This document shows, piece after piece, positions 6,408-9,561 of a stretch of DNA of 9,561 bases (positions are counted from its first letter, which is position 1; every line of letters starts with the position of its first letter). Position numbers and translations under genes: made by a program. The stretch lies in contig DDYO01000204.1 of NCBI GenBank assembly GCA_002348045.1, positions 1 to 9,561 of the forward strand. The letters are read 5' to 3'. The notes beneath the pieces were generated by a model. The model searched no databases. It saw only the letters and a program-made list of their open reading frames with translations, and had not been told where the DNA came from. The DNA comes from Anaerolineales bacterium UBA2232 (GTDB taxonomy: Bacteria > Chloroflexota > Anaerolineae > UBA2200).

Positions 6408-7442
6408 ATGCAGACAGAGCTGACACGATCAGGACCGCTGCTGACGGCGGCCGGCGAGCTGGCGCAGGTGGGTTGGGCTCGCCAACCGTTGCTGGACGCC
6501 AACCTGGAGGCCGCTCGGTTCTACGCCCTGCGGCCCCTGCAGCGCTTGCGCCTGAAGAGATGGGATTACTACGCGGTGTTCACGCCACGGCGGTTTTTCT
6601 CGGCGACCATCGCCGACCTGGGGTATGCGGGGAATGTCTTTGTCTACACGCTGGATTTCCAGACCGGCGAGTTGCACGAGGAGGGGCTGGTCATTCCGCT
6701 GGCCAAGGGGGTGCAATTGCCGCGCAACAGCAATGATGGCGACAGCGGGTTCGAGAATCAGACGGCTCGTCTGAACTTTCAGTTGCAGGGCGATTTGCGG
6801 AGGCTGTCGGTTTCCTGGCCGTCCTTTGACAAGGGACGCGGCATCGAGGCGGACATCACCCTCGCAGCGCCGCCCGGCTACGAGTCGATGACCATCGTCA
6901 TCCCTATCGGACAGCGGAGGTTCTACTACAACCGCAAGGCCAACTGCCTGCCGGCCTCGGGCCACCTCCGCTATGGCGACGTACACGAGGAGCTGGATCC
7001 GGCCAATTGTTTCGGTTCGTTGGACTGGGGACGGGGCGTGTGGGAGTACCAGAGCTTCTGGAACTGGGCCAGCGCTTCGGGCGCCCTCCCCGACGGACGC
7101 ACCGTGGGCCTGAACCTGGGCTGCGGCTTTGGAAACCTGTCGGCGGCCACGGAGAATGCCATGATCCTGGGCAACCGGGTTCACAAACTGGATCAGGTCA
7201 AGTTCGACTATGTCTCGGGCGACTATGAACGACCGTGGCGCCTTGTGGACAATCAAGGCCGGCTAGACCTGACCTTCACGCCGTTCAAGGACCGCACGGC
7301 GATCACCAACCTGGGCATCATTTACAGTGAGGTCCATCAGATGTTCGGACGGTATTCCGGTCAGGCCGTCGCTGACGATGGCGAGATCATTGGCATTGTC
7401 GATCTGGTGGGCTTTGCCGAGGAGCACCGAGCCAGGTGGTGA
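6408..7442 (+). CDS. DUF2804 family protein
   Basis: This complete 344-aa protein is the normal length for DUF2804, an uncharacterised family of predicted beta-rich, lipocalin-like fold in the wider AttH/CrtC-like group. Seen directly: an N-terminal LLTAAGELAQVGWARQPLLDANLEAARFY, then LRLKRWDYYAVFTPRRFFSATIADLGYAGNVFVY, the central block FSGS-like CFGSLDWGRGVWEYQSFWNWASASG (about 201-225), and LPDGRTVGLNLGCGFG. The DWGRG...WNWASAS segment and the 'R.KRWDYY' segment are the family hallmarks. No signal peptide is seen. The ribosome site AAGGGGGTG lies just before ATG 6408, and a TTGACA promoter precedes it. It stands alone on the plus strand, converging with the protease gene. Enzymatic activity is not known; lipid or hydrophobic ligand handling would be a guess from fold. 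Confidence 0.88.
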   Translation: MQTELTRSGPLLTAAGELAQVGWARQPLLDANLEAARFYALRPLQRLRLKRWDYYAVFTPRRFFSATIADLGYAGNVFVYTLDFQTGELHEEGLVIPLAKGVQLPRNSNDGDSGFENQTARLNFQLQGDLRRLSVSWPSFDKGRGIEADITLAAPPGYESMTIVIPIGQRRFYYNRKANCLPASGHLRYGDVHEELDPANCFGSLDWGRGVWEYQSFWNWASASGALPDGRTVGLNLGCGFGNLSAATENAMILGNRVHKLDQVKFDYVSGDYERPWRLVDNQGRLDLTFTPFKDRTAITNLGIIYSEVHQMFGRYSGQAVADDGEIIGIVDLVGFAEEHRARW

Positions 7443-7555
7443 GGGTCACGTTCCGCCCGGCGAGCCGTTTTATCGCCAGGATTGGCCCACAGGGTCACGA
7501 CCGCCCGAAAGCATAGCAGTTCCAAAGCGGGTGGACCCTCGTTTGTCAGCTGTTG

Positions 7556-8422
7556 CTAGGTGGAGGACGGCCCGCGCTGGGGTTCAGCTGCTTTCGCCCG
7601 GTCGTTGGAGGCGCAGGCGTAGAGCACGGTCTTGATCTGAAAGGGGGTCAGCTCGGGGTGCTTGCCCCGGATCAGGGTGACGATGCCGGCCATGTGGGGA
7701 GCGGCAAAGCTGTTCCCGGTGGTGACGATGGTGCTCTTGTTCTGCCAGGCGACCTCAACGTCGATGCCGGGGGCGCCGAACTCGACGGGAGGGCTGGGGT
7801 TGTAGTAGAAGGAAAAGGGGTCCTTCCCCTCATGGGCGGCCACGGAGAGCACGGACGAGTACAGGGAGGGGTAACTCGGGGCGGGCACGTTGTTAACGGC
7901 GGAGACCAGGACGGCCCCCTTGAAGTAGGCGGCGTCTGCCAGTTCGTGGAAAAGGGCATAGTACTCCTGGCGCGAGGTGCTGAGGCTGAGGTTGATGACG
8001 TGCATGCCGTTGTCGATGGCCCAGCGCAGGCCGCCGGCGAACTGCAGGGCCCGGCCGGTAAGGTCCTTGCTGAGGACACGCACGCTGTACAGCTCCGCCT
8101 CGGGCGCCAGGGCGTGAATGATGCCAGCGCAGGCCGTGCCGTGGCCGAACAAGTCCCGTCCTTCCCGGTCCTCCTCGATCCGCGCTTTGGTTCGGGTTCG
8201 CCCGTCGTAGGAGACGATCACGCCACCCTGCGCCTGGCCGCCCACCGCCGGGTGGTCCAGTTCGATGCCGCTGTCGACGATGGCGACGCGAACGCCGCGA
8301 CCGGTAGAGCCCCCCCACGCCCAGTCCCGGGTGATTCCGCCCAGGGGACCCACCGCCGCCAGCTCGCGCAGGGCATGGGCCGCAAACTGGGAGGACCAGG
8401 CCGGACGCAGCTCCTCGCTCAC
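7556..8422 (-). CDS. Subtilisin-like (S8) serine protease, intracellular type
   Basis: This 288-aa subtilase keeps the catalytic triad: Asp50 in VAIVDSGIELDHP, His94 in LFGHGTACAGII and Ser238 in TTGNSFAAPHMAGI. An Asn (177 or 178, in VSAVNNVPAPSYPS) is where the oxyanion-hole Asn is expected, although the usual AAGN is AVNN here. VINLSLS (142-148) is the substrate-binding strand region. It has no signal peptide and only about 40 residues before the domain, so no standard inhibitory propeptide; it should act in the cytosol and be controlled otherwise. At 288 aa it is close to a bare catalytic domain, with a 20-residue polar tail. The start is GTG 8422-8420, overlapping the TGA of the GAF gene as GTGA, so the two are translationally coupled. 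The GAF protein is the obvious candidate regulator or partner; substrate unknown. Confidence 0.92.
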   Translation of the reverse strand: MSEELRPAWSSQFAAHALRELAAVGPLGGITRDWAWGGSTGRGVRVAIVDSGIELDHPAVGGQAQGGVIVSYDGRTRTKARIEEDREGRDLFGHGTACAGIIHALAPEAELYSVRVLSKDLTGRALQFAGGLRWAIDNGMHVINLSLSTSRQEYYALFHELADAAYFKGAVLVSAVNNVPAPSYPSLYSSVLSVAAHEGKDPFSFYYNPSPPVEFGAPGIDVEVAWQNKSTIVTTGNSFAAPHMAGIVTLIRGKHPELTPFQIKTVLYACASNDRAKAAEPQRGPSST

Positions 8423-9210
8423 TCGGCATACCCTTGCGTGGAGCGCGCATAGTCGCCAAAGGCCGACAGGATGCGCTGGCAGGCCTGTCGTTCGCTGGGG
8501 CCCAGGGCGCTGATGGCGGCGAACTGGTCAGCCAGGTCCAGGATGTCCGCCGGACCGAGGAACTCAGCGCCCATGTCGGAGAGGATCCGCTGGACCTCCT
8601 CCACATCCGCATCGGCCTGGTCACCTATCAGCCGTTGTATGCCCCGCTGGAACGCGATGCCCAGGTTGCGGTAGCTCTGGGAGGCCTGAATCGCAATGGC
8701 CGCTTGGCGGGCAAAGATGCCCAAAAGTTCCATATCCTGCATGCCGAAGGAAGGCGCGTCGATCTTGTCCAGGACTTCGATGACGCCGATCGGCCGGTCG
8801 CTGGTGACCAGCGGCATGGCCAGGATGCAGCGGGGAACATAGCCGGTGCTCTCGGCGGTCTCGCGGGCAAAACGGGGGTCCTGTTGCACGCTGGAAACGG
8901 CGATGGGCTGGCCAGTGCTGACGACATAGCCGGCTATACCCTGGTCCACGCCGATGCTCATGCCCACCACGTTCTCGGCTCCCGCGCCGGCAGCCACCCG
9001 GAACTGGAGGGTCTGGCCCGTCTCGTCCACCAGAGCGATGGACGAGGCCGCCGCGCCAAACAGCCGGGCTGCGGCCTCGACGATGGTCTGCAGCAATTCA
9101 TCCTCGGAAGTGGGTAGGATGGCGCGCCCGGTGAGCTGCATGGACTGCAGCAGTCGCCGCAGCCCGGCAGCCAGTTTGCCCTCGCCTGCATCCTGTACTG
9201 GTCTGTCCAT
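8419..9210 (-). CDS. GAF-domain protein
   Basis: This 263-aa protein has a GAF sensor domain at about residues 35-175: LLQTIVEAAARLFGAAASSIALVDE, then GIAGYVVSTGQPIAVSSVQQDPRFA, and ILAMPLVTSDRPIGVIEVLDK, the classic core and closing strands. GAF domains bind small ligands such as cyclic nucleotides, haem or 2-oxoacids; no residue here decides which. The N-terminus (1-34) is polar and helical. The last 85 residues are predicted helical (VEEVQRILSDMGAEFLGPADILDLADQFAAISALGPSERQACQRIL) and match no output domain I know: no kinase, GGDEF or HTH. The start at ATG 9210 has only a weak ribosome site. Its stop overlaps the protease start, so it may be the protease's sensor or adaptor; that is inferred from coupling. 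Confidence 0.88.
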   Translation of the reverse strand: MDRPVQDAGEGKLAAGLRRLLQSMQLTGRAILPTSEDELLQTIVEAAARLFGAAASSIALVDETGQTLQFRVAAGAGAENVVGMSIGVDQGIAGYVVSTGQPIAVSSVQQDPRFARETAESTGYVPRCILAMPLVTSDRPIGVIEVLDKIDAPSFGMQDMELLGIFARQAAIAIQASQSYRNLGIAFQRGIQRLIGDQADADVEEVQRILSDMGAEFLGPADILDLADQFAAISALGPSERQACQRILSAFGDYARSTQGYAE

Positions 9211-9246
9211 GGGTGTACCAACCTTGGGCGTTTCTCGGCACGCGGG

Positions 9247-9275
9247 CCAACCCGGGAAGCACTTCCCCGGGCTGG
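9247..9275 (-). terminator. Strong hairpin between the repeat-protein and GAF genes
   Basis: CCAACCCGGG (9247-9256) pairs with CCCGGGCTGG (9266-9275), with one position that is a G-U wobble in minus-strand RNA, around a short A/T-containing loop. It lies after the stop of the repeat protein and before the GAF start. There is no T-run on the minus strand, so it may be an attenuator or RNA processing/stability hairpin rather than a full terminator. Confidence 0.45.
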
Positions 9276-9313
9276 CGACCGCGGCGGTTGTATTGGGCTG
9301 TCAGACTGGGCCG

Positions 9314-9561
9314 CTAGGGCTTGACCACGTATCGGTTGCCGTCGCCGTCAAAGGTGATGGCGTCCCGGATGTCCTGGAAGATTACCCTGGGCTTGGCCGC
9401 GGGCTTGGCGGCAGTGATGTCGGCATGCCCTTCGACCTCGGCCATGGCGGCGGGTTTGGCGGCTGCCATGACGGCATGTCCCTCAACCTCAGCCTTGGCG
9501 GCCGGCTTGGCGGCTGCCATCGCGGCGTGGCCCTCCACCTCGGCCTTAGCCGCTGGCTTGG
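9314..9561 (-). CDS. C-terminal part of a protein with 17-aa EVEGH repeats (partial)
   Basis: The frame is open from the window edge to the TAG at 9316-9314, so the start is outside. Its last 81 residues hold three units of 17 aa, each KPAA(K/M)AEVEGHA followed by (A/V/D)(M/I)(A/T)AA, then KPAAKP and the unique tail RVIFQDIRDAITFDGDGNRYVVKP. The repeats are exact 51-bp units in DNA (9402, 9453, 9504, 9555). The composition is Ala/Lys/Pro-rich, with the acidic-His core EVEGH in each unit. I do not recognise the protein. It could be a linker-like low-complexity protein, a structural repeat protein, or a multi-cassette peptide precursor; the subtilase and GAF genes following on the same strand make the last worth testing. 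The GTG at 9538 falls inside a repeat and is not a credible start. Confidence 0.75.
   Translation of the reverse strand, partial: KPAAKAEVEGHAAMAAAKPAAKAEVEGHAVMAAAKPAAMAEVEGHADITAAKPAAKPRVIFQDIRDAITFDGDGNRYVVKP
9402..9554. repeat. Three in-frame 51-bp tandem repeats
   Basis: The heptamer GGCTTGG or GGTTTGG recurs at 9402, 9453, 9504 and 9555, exactly 51 bases apart. Each unit encodes 17 residues of the repeat protein. The fourth unit is cut by the window edge. Differences are mostly at third codon positions and in the two or three residues after GHA, which suggests the EVEGH core is under selection. Confidence 0.88.

Noticed and set aside
6429..7256. 275-aa minus-strand frame opposite the DUF2804 gene
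   Set aside because: Long, but antisense to a complete conserved protein with promoter and ribosome site; composition is typical of a shadow frame.
7553..8452. 299-aa plus-strand frame opposite the subtilase
   Set aside because: It is Gly/Val/His-rich and antisense to a protease with the full triad.
8434..9117. 227-aa plus-strand frame opposite the GAF gene
   Set aside because: It is antisense to a recognisable GAF domain and has no supporting motif.

Overview
This is a high-GC bacterial window with compact, mostly leader-short genes on both strands. The sequence alone does not fix the taxon. The palindromic intergenic repeat of the 'cattgcgag...gaagcaat' kind, the high GC and the mix of gene families would suit a Chloroflexota bacterium, possibly Anaerolineae-like, but that is an inference and not proven here.

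Layout from left to right. Positions 1-1607 (+) hold the end of an OmpR/PhoB-type response regulator, joined by a TGATG overlap to a complete membrane sensor histidine kinase. Positions 1714-2106 (+) hold a RidA/YjgF family protein. Positions 2171-2518 hold six copies of a 40-bp palindromic repeat, spaced about 62 bp apart. A small single-domain cupin (2550-2948, +) begins just after the last copy. Positions 3215-3643 (-) hold a YbaN/DUF454 inner-membrane protein. Positions 3817-4263 (-) hold a small acidic protein with a Cys-rich motif of a common uncharacterised family.

Positions 4521-5666 (-) hold the most unusual single gene: an N-terminal TIR domain fused to a C-terminal RsiV/PdaC-like (DUF4163/DUF3298) domain, with no signal peptide or membrane segment. 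Upstream of it on the same strand are a 107-aa conserved hypothetical gene (5801-6124) and a doubtful 68-aa ORF (6135-6341). Positions 6408-7442 (+) hold a DUF2804 protein.

Positions 7556-9561 (-) form a probable unit read right to left. First comes the C-terminal part of a protein made of exact 17-residue repeats carrying EVEGH, which runs off the window. Then come a strong hairpin, a GAF-domain protein, and a subtilisin-like serine protease whose GTG start overlaps the GAF stop. The protease has no signal peptide or propeptide and keeps Asp, His and Ser. This is the best candidate for an undescribed system: a ligand-sensing GAF protein coupled to an intracellular protease next to a tandem-cassette peptide. 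The functional link is inferred from order and overlap only.
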